64,000 nt of DNA, from contig NC_090767.1 in assembly GCF_036898095.1 (NCBI RefSeq), positions 31,847,933 through 31,911,932 on the forward strand, given 5' to 3'. Shown one piece after another: positions 38,800-49,770 of the stretch. The first letter of the stretch is position 1. Every line of letters starts with the position of its first letter. The DNA is from Palaemon carinicauda (lineage: Eukaryota; Arthropoda; Malacostraca; Decapoda; Palaemonidae). The notes under the pieces were generated by a model that did no database searches, had not been told where the DNA came from, and was given only the letters and a program-made list of their open reading frames with translations. The translations under genes were made by a program, and so were the position numbers.

Positions 38800-38885
38800 T
38801 TCCCGCGTCTGTGGGGAGAACCGAACACTGGTCTTTCTCTTCAAGCCAGTATGATGTTACCACTATACCACAAGACTCACTTGTG
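38800..38885 (-). mobile_element. tRNA-like SINE head
   Basis: The minus strand reads GAGTCTTGTGGTATAGTGGT then AACATC (38,852-38,880, a good polymerase III A box like that of Asp/Glu/Gly tRNAs). It continues to CAGTGTTCGGTTCTCCCC (38,812-38,830, a variant of the B box GGTTCRANNCC), at tRNA-like spacing. Between them ACTGG and CCAGT could form a stem, but with too long a loop, and the T stem does not pair well. It is therefore not a functional tRNA gene. A tRNA-derived SINE head or tRNA pseudogene is most likely. No body or tail is delimited. Confidence 0.6.
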
Positions 38886-39029
38886 ATGGGTTAAATTTCA
38901 GGCGAACTATATTAGCAGGAGAGTTATGCTTCATGAGGGAGTGACTCGCAGTCCTAGATGGGACTTTCCCGGACAATATCATGTATCAGTCAGGGGAACT
39001 ATATATGTTGAGAGTAACTGTGTCTGATC

Positions 39030-39033
39030 AGTG
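39030..39033. repeat. target duplication of Ty3 element C, left
   Basis: AGTG, repeated at 40,723-40,726 immediately outside the second LTR. Confidence 0.75.
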
Positions 39034-39349
39034 TGTGAGGGTTCGAGATGACAGACCATACACAAATGATGCTTTATTTCTGACACGGGCAAATTACATT
39101 AACCTGTGCGGATAGCAAGGTAGCAAGGTGACTGACCGACCGCAAACAGGTGAAAAATGCGGGGCATTTATGTTTTCTACAGTTAACATTACAATAAATA
39201 TGAAAGCACACACTTGACATATAATAATGAAATGTACATAGAAATGAAGGACAGATGATTGCGCGCCGAACTGCATAGATAATATGTATAGAAAAATATA
39301 TAGTAAGATGATAATATTGCTGCAAGTATTGTAGGACGCTCTCCTTACA
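39034..39349 (-). repeat. 3' LTR of Ty3 element C
   Basis: 316 bp. Aligns throughout with 40,407-40,722 (GATGACAGAC, AGGTGACTGACCGACCGC, TGCGGGGCATTT, ATAATATTGCTGCAAG). Many point differences suggest the insertion is not recent. Confidence 0.9.
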
Positions 39350-39471
39350 ACTACTCCCCCACCCAAAACAATTATTAAAAGGGGAACATTTGAATGATTG
39401 TTTGAGAGAGATAAATAATAAACATAGGCGTTTTTAGTCTCCGTATCGAGACGGGGTTGTAGGTGTCCCCT

Positions 39472-40236
39472 TCATCGAAATACTAGCGCTGTAGGGTTAT
39501 TTTCTCCACCTTGTGCATCAGGCAGTTGCAAGATGCCGCGCCGGTGTTGCTGGTTACATTTTACTTGGACTGCGTCTGGGCGGCCTTCTTGTGTCTTCTG
39601 TTTTATTCTGGGGAGACACTCGTGGCACTGCCCTTGCTGCTTGTGTATGTTTTGCTCGTATTTTGTGTGAGAAGGCTTCAATCTGTCCACGGTCAACCAG
39701 TCTTCTGCTCTTTGGACCATGATCTTGAATGCCTTATTTGTCCTGTCCAGCGCACGATACGGCCCCTTGTGCAGACGTGAGAGTGGGGGACGGTGACCGT
39801 CTTGTCTGACAAAGTCATAAGGGAAGGTGTCCAGCGAGGCCGGCCTGAAATGTTTCGTCCTGTCCTTGTAAGTTTTGTGGCACAGCATGAATTTTCCTGG
39901 CCTTTCACGCAGCCTTGCCTGGCTGCGTGAAAGGTGTCTTTGGTGTCTGAAATGGAAGGGAATATCTCTCCAGGGACCACGAGGGTATCCCCATAGACTT
40001 TTTGCTAAAGATTCATCGCCGTTTGCTTTTGGAGCCGTTTGAAGGCCTAGGAGGACCCAGGGGAGTTGCTTGACCCAATGCTCAACCTTGCATTGGGACA
40101 TTAGTGCCTCTTTCAGGGACAGAAGGCTCCTTTCAGCATGCCGTTGGCTGCGGGATTGTAGGCAGTCGTACTGTGCAGGTGGGTCCCCATCAGGCGGGCG
40201 AGAAATGCCCACAGGTCCGAGATAAAGGCCGGCCAC
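39472..40236 (-). pseudogene. Ty3 element C integrase, C-terminal part
   Basis: 254-codon open frame on the minus strand. Residues from about 55 read VKQLPWVLLGLQTAPKANGD, the region after the third catalytic residue in gypsy integrases. It continues LCHKTYKDRTKHFRPASLD and FVRQDGHRPPLSRLHKGPYR, the C-terminal GPY module (GPY/F), then DWLTVDRLKPSHT. The catalytic DDE core lies upstream and is mostly missing or out of frame. The open frame has survived, though the element as a whole cannot transpose autonomously. Confidence 0.88.
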
Positions 40237-40406
40237 CTGTCAGTTGTCATGTCGTCTGGGACCCCAAAACGGATGAACCAGCATGAGAGAAGGTCTTGGG
40301 CACAGGGGTGTTGATGGCGTTAAGGTGAATGGAGTTGCGAGCCCAAACAAGTTTTCTTTTTTTTTTTAAATCTCCATTGTAAGTCTGTTAGAGGAAACTC
40401 ACCAGT

Positions 40407-40722
40407 TGTTAGGGTTTGAAATGACAGACAATAGACGTGTGATGTTTTATTTCCAACATTGGCAAAGTCCACTGACCTGTGCGGACGACAATGTGGTAAG
40501 GTGACTGACTGACCGCGAACAGGCGAAAAATGCGGGGCATTTGTGTTTTGTACAGATATCATTACAATGAAAATGAAAGCCCACGCTCGACATCTAATAA
40601 TGAAATGTATATAGAAATGAAGGGCAGATGATTCCTGGGTCGGATTGAATGAATATATGTACAGAAAAATATATACAAAGATGATAATATTGCTGCAAGC
40701 ATTGTAGGACGTTGTCCTTACA
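40407..40722 (-). repeat. 5' LTR of Ty3 element C
   Basis: 316 bp, partner of 39,034-39,349. Confidence 0.9.
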
Positions 40723-40878
40723 AGTGAATCACAGTCGTCTGAGATGGAGTTTCTTTTCTCTTCCTTCCGTCATTGGTCGAAGGAAAATATTCTCAAGTTA
40801 CCTTCTTTGTTTCCTTTCTATTTTCTCTTGCCTTTATTGCCTTAATTGCTTTGCTTCTGGGTGCATCTATTTTATAGT

Positions 40879-40882
<4 letters not shown>

Positions 40883-40946
<64 letters not shown>
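40883..40946. repeat. (CT)n microsatellite
   Basis: About 32 CT units. 40,947-41,260 holds nothing recognised. Confidence 0.98.
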
Positions 40947-40948
<2 letters not shown>

Positions 40949-41264
40949 AAAAGCCGCAGTGAATAAGGGAAAAAAAGAATCCATAATTGCTGTCTTTTCT
41001 CTCTTTCTCTCTCTAAATCTAATATTAAAAGTTTATTAGCTAGTGTTCGTAAAAATAACTGTTCATTATAAAATCTTGTGACAGAATTTTCAAATAGTTT
41101 GAGCTTTTATTTACCTTTTAAGTATTTGTATTTTCTTTCATAATTATTCACAATAATCTTAAATTACACACTCAATATTATATATAAAGAATTAGTAATA
41201 ATTTACATACACAGTGAGAGAAGAAGGAATCAAAATTTTAAGAATATATTGATAGAGTTTATCC

Positions 41265-42098
41265 AATCTCAGCAAAACCCATTCACAGTTCTCTCGCTGC
41301 TCCCACAGTGAGAGGACCTCCTGCCAGTCGCTGCTGAGTTCCCGCAGCTTCGCTGTCTTGTGCTTTTGCCTGAAGATAGCTGCTTGCTATCTGCTGCTGT
41401 TGCCGCTCTCTCTGCATGCAGAGACCGCCGCTGCCGCTGTCCACGATTCCCGCCTGTAGAGGAGGCCTTGTTGCTACCCCTAATGTGTAGGCTGCTGTAG
41501 GGCACCTTTCAGCGCTACTAAGAAGGGCCTTGCCCTCAAAATACCGGCTGATATTCAGCCATTTTTATCAGGAAAATCAAAGACTTGTTAGGCTCTTTCG
41601 TCCTACAACTATCCTAAGTTTTCTTACAACTAACTGACCCTCCTCTGGAACATCTGGTAGCCATTGTGGGCTAAAAACTCCAGTTGAAACAGGGCTCAAG
41701 AGTCAAAACCTTCCCACTCTTGCTCTCTGTGGCATAGGGTCGCAAGGCTTGGCGCCTATAAACCATGGATAGGAGTTAATTGATAGGAGATTGGTAACCT
41801 GGCATAAATAAGCCAGTAATTAAAGTCACAAAAATAGTTTCAGTAAAATAGTATGTTGTCCAGTGTTATATTTACATCCCCAAAAGCATCCCCAAGTGCA
41901 GGAATTGACTACTAGTGCTTGGTAACCAGTAAGGTGGCTCCCCAGCTGCAATTTGGGGAGGCTAGTAAGTATCTACCAATAGGATAGATCGGGCTTCCAT
42001 GACTAATCGTTCTCTTTCAGATTTTGATATTTATTTATCTATCTTTAACTATAACTTTTTCTGGGACCTTAGGGCTTAAAGGGTTGGACAACCCAACC
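41265..42098 (+). other. probable 5' UTR of LINE copy A
   Basis: Less AT-rich DNA upstream of ORF1, with a GCTGCTG/CCGCTG-rich start at about 41,300-41,460. It contains the stem-loop GGGTTGGACAACCC at about 42,079-42,092, within a GGGACCTTAGGG...TAAAGGG context that recurs in the 3' UTR at about 47,187-47,214. The 5' boundary is a guess from composition. Confidence 0.5.
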
Positions 42099-43387
42099 AT
42101 GCACACTGTCTATTCTAACCCTGCAACTGCTGAACCAGGACTTCAAACAGGAACTGATGAAAGAAGGAAAAATACAACTGCTGATGAGAAGAGCATTGCA
42201 AAGAACTACTACCTTTGAGTAGTAGCTAGTAACTCTTCAGAGGCCTTCAAAGCCATAGCGGCCTTCGAACAGAAACATAAGAATCTTGAGATTATTGCCA
42301 AACTAAACCATCAAGGACAGTGGATGATCTTCACTAAGGATGCCAGAGCTCTCATTACGCTGAGAGCCACCTCTGACATACAGTTGAAAGAGCTCTGAGA
42401 GGAAGAAAAAATTTAGAAGGCTGTAGTAGTAGGCTACCCAGTTGACATGATGGAGAGCCAACTGACAAAACTGCCCAACATAACTGTGGAAGAAAGTATG
42501 ACAAACAAGGCTTGATACCTAACAAAGGCCATCCTTGTCACATTCAAGGTGCCACACCCCAAGAAAGTAGATATTTGGACTTTTGGCAGCTTCTGGGTAA
42601 AGAAGTATTACTCAGACCCCTAAGATGTTACAACTGCCAGAAGTTTGGTCACCACAAAGACCAATACCAGGCCGAATTCCCCACTTGTGCCATATGCAGC
42701 CAGAGGCACCCAACCCAGGACTGCATCGACAAGAAGGCAGCGGGCATACCTATATTCCCAAAATGCCCCAACTGTAGGAAAAATCACACTGCCATTGCTT
42801 GGGGATGTCCGAAAAGGGTTGCTAGGGTAATAGCAGCCATCCCCAAAGAAAAGAGAGAGGAGCTAAGAGGAAGAATGGCTCCCAAACCTTAGCCAAAAAA
42901 GAGATTCTACTCACAGGAGGAGTTAAGAAGAGGCCCTTCCAGGGCTAGATCCTCCTCAAGAGCCCCCACCACCACAGCTCAGGCTCCAAAACCCTTACCC
43001 AGAACCATCTTAATAAAGCCTACAGTTCTTAGGGAAAGGCTGACCGACCATGTCACACAGGCTGTGACAGGAAATTTCAGTGCTGACCATATTGCAGCCA
43101 GCATTAAGGATATGCTCTTGGGTTTCCTCTCCAAACCCAAGTCCTACCTCCCCTCTAACATTATCCAGGAGATCATCCCCCTTGTCACAACACCCATACC
43201 TTCCACTCCATCACCACTCTCACCCGATCCTTCCACATCCGCTTCATCAGAGCCTATCCCCATCATCTCTCTCACCTCAGCCACCATCACCTCATCCACC
43301 CTCACCTCATCCACTCCATCAAGAGAGGTTAAGGCAATTGTCTATGCCCCTAAGGATCCCAGACAATACTCTTCAACTTACACTTAG
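42099..43387 (+). pseudogene. LINE copy A ORF1 (gag-like, zinc knuckles)
   Basis: RNA-binding ORF1 of an RNase H-bearing LINE, broken by several stops (for example 42,216, 42,397, 42,890) and one frameshift near 42,600. The N-terminal part includes AFEQKHKNLEIIAKLNHQGQ and VTFKVPHP. Three CCHC-type knuckles lie at about 42,628-42,815: CYNCQKFGHHKDQY (last Cys replaced by Tyr), CAICSQRHPTQDC and CPNCRKNHTAIAWGC. A basic, then Pro/Ser/Thr-rich C-terminus follows. The closing TAG at 43,385-43,387 is two bases before the ORF2 ATG at 43,390, a tight spacing that suggests reinitiation in the ancestor. Confidence 0.87.
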
Positions 43388-43389
43388 GT

Positions 43390-46300
43390 ATGAAGACCCT
43401 TAATTGGAATTCAGCAGCATTAAGGCCTAAAATGTCCTCTCTAATTGCAGTCTGCAAAACAGAGGAGATAGATGTCCTCCTGTTGCAAGAAAAGTTCCTT
43501 ACAGCAGCCATAAAGCTCAAAATTGCATGTTATAATGCCTACACCACCCCAGAGGTAGGCACAGACAAAGGCCTAGCTACACTAGTCAGAACAACAACAC
43601 CAACCACAAAGCTAGCCAACCCAATTCCTTGTGGTAACAAGGTAGAGACACTGGCAGTAACAGTAACTTTACTGAACCAAAAAGTAGACATATACAACAT
43701 CTACAGGAAAATAAAAAGAGAAGAGCCAGGAGAGCTGCAACTAACACAACTCTTTGCACACGCAGAAAGAACACCAACACCTAAATGTGGGGATTCTAAT
43801 GCACATCATCCCATATTATCATCCCCATCAACAACAAACCCTTCATGAGAACACATAGCCTTTGCCTTAGAAGAGTTTGAAGGAGTTGCCCTGTTAAGCA
43901 CAGGCAGCCTACACATCTAAGAGGAGGCAGACTATATCTGACTTTTGTCACAGCAGCAATAAGGCACCTAACTAGATTGCAAGTGCACTCAACCCTATGT
44001 AGTGATCACTTTGCAAAAGTAACATAATTGGAGATGTAACAGCTACCGGCAATTCCACCACCTCCATCAAGATGGAATGAAGATCTGGCCGACTGGGTCT
44101 GTTTCCTACTGGCCATAGAGGAGTGGGCAGTACACTACAATCCTCCAGAGGACATAGATCAACTAGTAAAATACTTAGTTAATGAGTTTCACAACGCAGC
44201 TAACAAAGCAATGCCCCTGTAGGCAGCAAGAGGAAACTACATATACTACTGCCCAGAAGTAAGGAGACTTAAAACACTGCTCAATAGGGTCACACAAATT
44301 TACAGAAGAAAATCCATAGTAGAGAACAGAGACCTACTGCAAACAGTTAAAAATGAGTTACAACAAAGAATCCATGAAATAAGGATTGAAAAATTTATGG
44401 AATGGTGCACAAACCTATCACAATATACAACACTCACAGAACTATGGAAATGGCTGCACAGAGTAGCCGGAAAAACAAGGAAACATCAGTTGCCCTACAC
44501 CTACACCCACAAGAGGAGGCTGAAAGAATTGTGACAGCTTTAGCAAACAGAACACAATCAGCTAATCTCTACCCTGAAACCAGAATGCTACAGGAGCAAC
44601 TGGTGCCTGCTAGATGGGAGGAAGTTAACACAGCCTGTCAGTTACACGATGACACAGACACCCCAAACACAATTGAGGAATTAAAGGCAGTGCAGAAATC
44701 AGACAATGACACTGCGCCAGGTGCAGACAGGATAACCTACCCCATGATCAAACACATGGGTTCAGCAGGAGAAACCACATTCCTAAGGTTAATGAACAGA
44801 ACACACCTTAAGCAAACAAGACCTCAAGCCAGGAGGCATCAAGACACACAGCCGATCCCCAAGCCAAAGGATCCAGGGAATCCAAGACCAATAGCTCTTT
44901 TATCCTGCATGGAAAAGACAGGAGAAAAAAATGGTCCTGAACAGAATCAAGTACAAATTTGGTCCCCTACACAAAACACTTTATACATATCAGGAGGGAA
45001 TTGGAACCTCTGAATGCATTACTGACGTTCTCAGCTGTATTAACCAAAAGAAGGCAACTATAGTCTTCATGGACTTTGAAAAAGCCTCTGAGCTTACCAA
45101 CCCAGCAGCAATGCTACAATCAGTGGCTAGAAAAGGAGTAAAAGATCACCTACTAGCATGGACAAAGAACTGCATGCTAGGAAGACATGCTAGAGTTAAA
45201 TTCCAAGGAGCGATATAAGCTTTTCATGACTTGGAAAATGGCACACCAAAAGGAGGGATTCTCAGCCCCCTCCTATTCAACACCTCATGGAAAACATAGC
45301 CTCTCTCCAACTCACCGAAGGAGTAGAGATATTTATCTATGCAGATGACGTATGTGTAATAGCTCTAGGGCCCATCAGAATGATAAGAATACAGAGAACA
45401 CTGAATGACATCAATCAAAAGTCCAGTGAGTTGGGACTAAAAATAAACATAGGTAAAACCAAGGCAATGACAATTAACGCCCCAAACCCCCTGCATCCAC
45501 TCACAATATGAATGGAACCCCTAGAGTGAGTGGAGAGTTACGCATACCTGGGAGTTGTAATACACAAACAGCTCACCTTTAAGGAGGATATCAAGTATCT
45601 CAAAGAAAAAGCAAATGCCAGACTGGCAGCCATTAGATATATGACTAACCTAAATGATGGAGCATGTTCAAAAGAAGTACTATCAAGCCGGTTCCAGAGC
45701 GCTTGTAGAATATGTCGCTCCACCCCTAACCAATCTGACAGAGACCCTAAAAGCCTCAGTAGAAGTAATTCAAAACAATGCCATGAGGATCATGCTAGGA
45801 GCCCCTATATGACAAGACTATGTAACATAGGGATGAAAACTGGTCTGCCATCACTAGAAGACATGATTGCACATATAAATGCATCCACAATTGCAAAGAT
45901 GTTCCTCTCAGACAGAGACTCGTTAACAAAAAAGAGAGTGCGAGAGGTACTATCAAAGCACCCTAAGGTTCAAACCCCAAGCTCCTATGACAAGGACCAT
46001 AGTAACAACATAAAAAGCCTAGGCTTAGCTGAGGATATCATGCAACTAAGCTCAGGACAGGGCGCACAACACATCCCACCGTGGAAGAGAAAAGTGGCAA
46101 CCTTCAGGTACACTAAGCTTCCTAGGGCAAAGGAAGACTGCAAAATGGAGGAACTTAGGAATACAGCCCAGGCAGCAATCCGGATTGCGGAAATAGCAGG
46201 GGCGCAGACCTATTACAATGACGGTACTGTAGACCATGGAACCCAAACAATGGACGTTGCAGTATTTTCCAGTAATCTCACGGCCTGCTGGAGGACATCC

Positions 46301-47110
46301 AATAATGCCTGCACCATGAAGACAGAACTTGTTGCAATAAAACAAGCACTACAATATTCCATTGAAAATGAGGAAGGAACATAAGTCATACATACTGACT
46401 CAAGATCCTCAATGCAAGCATTGCAACAAGAAAAGATTAAGGAAAACAAGGACCTGCTGGCTCAAAATCAAAGCACTACTATATCAGCACAATGAAAGTG
46501 GCGGACCTGTAACTCTCAACTGGATTCCCACTCATAATGGAATACTAGGGAACGAGAAGGCTGATCAACTAGCCAAAAGCACCAGGCACATAGAATGTGT
46601 ACAGGTGCACATGCAGCCTGCATTGCAACAAATTGAGAAGAAAATAAAGCCACAGCTCAAAGAAAATCTAACCAAGGAGCTACACAAGTGAATAGGGAAT
46701 GGCTCTATCTCTGCCACATGGTACAAGTGGGCCATGGAGCTAGAGCCTCCAAACTCCCCCCCCCCCCTCCCGTTGACAGATACACCCCAAGAGAATAGGC
46801 TGTATGCATACACAGGCTCAGGTTGGAATACAGTTCAAGGCAAACTGGGAGGTCTTGGATAATAACTAAAGACCCTGCAAACATTGTGATGTCATACCAC
46901 AGCAGGCCCTCCTGCATTACCTACTAGAATGTAGGGAGACAACACAGCTGAGGGGCTACCTTCAACTGGACATTAACTCGCCATAAGCATGGCAGACTGC
47001 AGCCACACTGGGAAAACTAATTGTCGAAAACATAGAAACACACAGACAATTGCTTACAAGACTACCTCCGCCAAGGTAAATACCTCTGAAACTCTCATCC
47101 AACCATATCA
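43390..47110 (+). pseudogene. LINE copy A ORF2 (EN-RT-RNase H)
   Basis: The most complete retrotransposon here. The APE-like endonuclease starts at the Met: NWNSAALRPKMSSLIAVCK, IDVLLLQEK (catalytic Glu), GDSNAHHP (43,790), RGGRLYLTF (family Asp replaced by Tyr) and CSDHFA (about 43,999). RT: TAPGADRITYPMIKHMG (44,710), PKDPGNPRPIALLSC (44,870), IVFMDFEKASE (45,060) and IFIYADDVCVIA (YADD, 45,338-45,349), then GLKINIGKTKAM and YLGVVIHKQLTF. RNase H: TYYNDGT (46,210), TELVAI (46,325), IHTDSRSS (46,390) and THNG...NEKADQLAK (46,530-46,577), so all four acidic positions are kept. The C-terminal region has RLRLEY and ends RLPPPR near 47,075. At least five frameshifts and many stops make it inactive. 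RNase H places it near I/R1/LOA LINEs. Confidence 0.9.
46758..46769. repeat. poly-C tract
   Basis: Twelve or so consecutive C inside ORF2 of LINE copy A, probably a slippage site that shifted the frame. Confidence 0.85.
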
Positions 47111-47470
47111 TTCCCTCACCGTAAGGCCATATTCACATCATCCTCTGTACATTCCGTACCTACTCTACTACTAAAATATTCTGCAGGGGTCCTAGCGGGT
47201 AAAGGGTTGGACAACCCCACCTGCAACCTTTCTCCACTATTCAAAGGCCTTACACCCCCCTTTTCTAACTACCACTATCCGTAACATGATGGCCCTCTTC
47301 CACTACCATCATCCTTACCCTGTTCACATATGTCTCTACCATGAAAAACCTTTCAAATTTCCCTTTTATTAATCAACCAACCTTCTAAAATGGATGGTTA
47401 CCTATGGGCCAGTAAAGGGAAAGGCCCGTGCCAACAAGAAGTGTTGGCTTTAATACAAACCGACCGACCG
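47111..47470 (+). other. 3' UTR and tail of LINE copy A
   Basis: Contains the stem-loop GGGTTGGACAACCC (about 47,199-47,212). It ends in GGCCCGTG plus the stem-loop GCCAACA-AGAAG-TGTTGGC (about 47,428-47,451), TTTAATAC and an (ACCG)n-like tail. Matches 25,178-25,546 and 8,645-8,715. Confidence 0.85.
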
Positions 47471-47596
47471 ACCTGTCCAGCAGTGGAATATGAAGCCAAG
47501 AAACAATTATTTTGCTTATATATGCATTCATATTATTCTATAAAATATTTAATTATTTTATCCGTGGTTCCAATACACATCCAGAAGTTTACTTAA

Positions 47597-47598
<2 letters not shown>

Positions 47599-47642
<44 letters not shown>
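47599..47642. repeat. (GA)n microsatellite
   Basis: About 22 GA units. Confidence 0.98.
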
Positions 47643-47646
<4 letters not shown>

Positions 47647-48014
47647 TGGACGTACTTATCAAACCCATATCATATACAGAAATCTATAGATTACTTTTAT
47701 GTAAAAATGGTATTTTATAGACAACGGAAAGTGACGAGTCTTCTGGTTATTCTGATCAAAGTGGTCATATAATTTATGTTCAGGAATAGTTCAAGAAAAA
47801 CATTTTCATTACAATTTTATAGAAAAAAAAAATTTCTCGTAGTTTTACCTATCTTGCTGCTTTAATTGGATGTCAGTGTTCAGCTCCGAATATTGAGAAT
47901 TTGTCAACAATATTGCAAAATCACAAACATCAAAGAACCCTGCAAACTCGATATTTCCTTACAGGAAATTCGTTATATAACCTAAATAAAATAAAATAGA
48001 TTAGGGAAAGCTTT

Positions 48015-48018
<4 letters not shown>

Positions 48019-48108
<90 letters not shown>
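48019..48108. repeat. (GA)n microsatellite
   Basis: About 45 GA units, the longest GA tract in the window. 47,643-48,018 and 48,109-48,330 hold nothing else recognised. Confidence 0.98.
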
Positions 48109-48109
<1 letters not shown>

Positions 48110-48330
48110 GAGCGTGGCTGACACTTCCAACAGCTGTCAGACTGGGCTGTAGACCCGAGGAGAAGGAATCTTGAGCCAAATAATTTATTACACCAAAAAA
48201 AAAAAAAAAATCAGTAGTACAAATGTTTAATTTCCTACGGCTGCCGTTAGTTGAGACCAAAGGAAGATATATAAAACAAATAACTGTTTTATATTTATCA
48301 AGGATTGTGTTTACTTCCTTAAAAGTGTAC

Positions 48331-48800
48331 TAAGGCTTGATCATCAATAATAGGTAAAATGATCAATGAATTTGTCTATATGCGCTGTGTATGTTAAGCT
48401 GTTCACCGGTTGTATTTATATGCCAACTAAGGAATTTTGTGTGTGTGTGTGTATTCATACAAAAATCCTTCTTGCATTTTCGCAAGACAAAAAATATGAA
48501 AAAATCATAAGTTTCTTTTTTCTTCGTATGTAACATCACCACAACAGGTTAAAAAGGGAAAACAAAATATATTAATTTATCTTCATTTTTAAAAGAAATT
48601 TGTAATTAAAATCTTTTCAGTCATTTTTAGATAGAACATTGACCAGCCTTTTCTAAACTCATCTCTGACGCCAATAGAAAATTTAAAGCTGTAGCCACAA
48701 GCACTGATCCAAGTAATTACTAAATTTATTTTATTAACTGCAATTGAAACAGATCATAATGTTCCTATTTAGAGCTCAAACCACACTAATGATGCATACA
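48331..48800 (+). repeat. direct repeat R2, copy 1
   Basis: Matches 49,265-49,770 in the same orientation: AAAATGATCAATGAATTTGT, GCTGTTCACCG.TTGTATTTA, AATCCTTCTT, CATCACCACAACAG, GCCAATAGAAAATTTA, ATTTATTTTATTAA and GTTCCTATTTAGAGCTCAA. Copy 1 has a short (GT)n where copy 2 has other sequence. Non-coding. Confidence 0.88.
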
Positions 48801-49264
48801 GACACAAACGCAATAACGTAATTCCTTTTAGCCAATTACCCAACAAACGACAATTCTCAATAATAAGTCCGTCAATAACCTGTATGAACACACAATGCTA
48901 GTGACCTTTCGGTATGAGGAAGATTATGGTTATACAGATGCATAAACAAAAATGTTATTATAAACCTTTGTGAGATAAATTTCTCACTAGAGAAGCTCTG
49001 CCTATTTCCAAAAGGGGGTTGCTGTCAGTTTTTTATAATTGCTTGCATATTTTTCTGTTCATTAAACCGTTGTATCACCTGCGCAAATAGTTTGAACATA
49101 ATAATCAGGTGATTTTTGACAAGTTTCTGTGAAAGACTGGTGATTAGAATAAATAAAAATGATTAAAATAATAATGATTACACAAAAAGGAAGTATAATT
49201 CGATTAACTCTCAGACACCTACATTTCTTATCGAAGCACTTGTTACCTAAGTGCATGATGAGTT
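48801..49264 (+). repeat. spacer of R2; family shared with the insertion at 5.6-7.1 kb
   Basis: 48,835-48,990 matches 6,985-7,125 (AACGACA..TCTCAATAATAA, GTCAATAA, AGATTATGGTTATACAGA). It ends with a hairpin GTGAGATAAATTTCTCAC, comparable to TTGTGAGAAGAATTCTTCAC at the end of the other copy. Confidence 0.65.
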
Positions 49265-49770
49265 AGTACTAAGGGCTAATTTTCAACAATATGTAAAATG
49301 ATCAATGAATTTGTCTATATACGCTGTGGATCTTCGGCTGTTCACCGATTGTATTTATATATCAACTGAAGTATTGTTTCGTTTGTATATTCATAAACAA
49401 TGTCTCATTAACCACACCTATGGCCTAAAATTCACAAATCCTTCTTACACTTTTGCTAGACAAAAAATTTGCACAAATCATAGGTTTTTTTTTTTTTTTT
49501 TTTTTTTTCTCCAATGTAGCATTACCACAACAGCTTAATTTATCTTAATTTTTATAGGAAATATGTAACTGAAATCTAATAGGTCATTTCTAAATAGAAT
49601 ATTGACCAGACTTTACTACCAAAATAAGGTCTTCCAAATTCCTCTCTGAGGCCAATAGAAAATTTAGACCTGTGGTAACAAGTACTGATCCTAGTCATTA
49701 CTCCATTTATTTTATTAAACCGATCATAGTGTTCCTATTTAGAGCTCAACCCCCACTAATAATGCATACA
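49265..49770 (+). repeat. direct repeat R2, copy 2
   Basis: Partner of 48,331-48,800. It contains a poly-T run at 49,485-49,508. The period between copies is about 930 bp. Confidence 0.88.

Larger units (their letters stand above)
39034..40722 (-). mobile_element. Ty3/gypsy element C, internally deleted, two LTRs
   Basis: Two same-length LTRs (316 bp each) enclose about 1.06 kb. On the minus strand the 5' LTR is 40,407-40,722 and the 3' LTR is 39,034-39,349. Both ends read TGTNAGG...CCTNACA, and both sides carry a 4-bp AGTG duplication. Next to the 3' LTR is a polypurine tract (GGGTGGGGGAGTAGT, minus strand). Two bases after the 5' LTR is TGGTGAGTTTCCTC, a plausible primer binding site (TGG pairs with tRNA CCA). 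Only the integrase C-terminal part remains, so most of gag-pol is deleted. Confidence 0.92.

Noticed and set aside
38800..38885. Functional tRNA gene
   Set aside because: A and B boxes are present, but the anticodon loop is too long and the T and acceptor stems do not pair.
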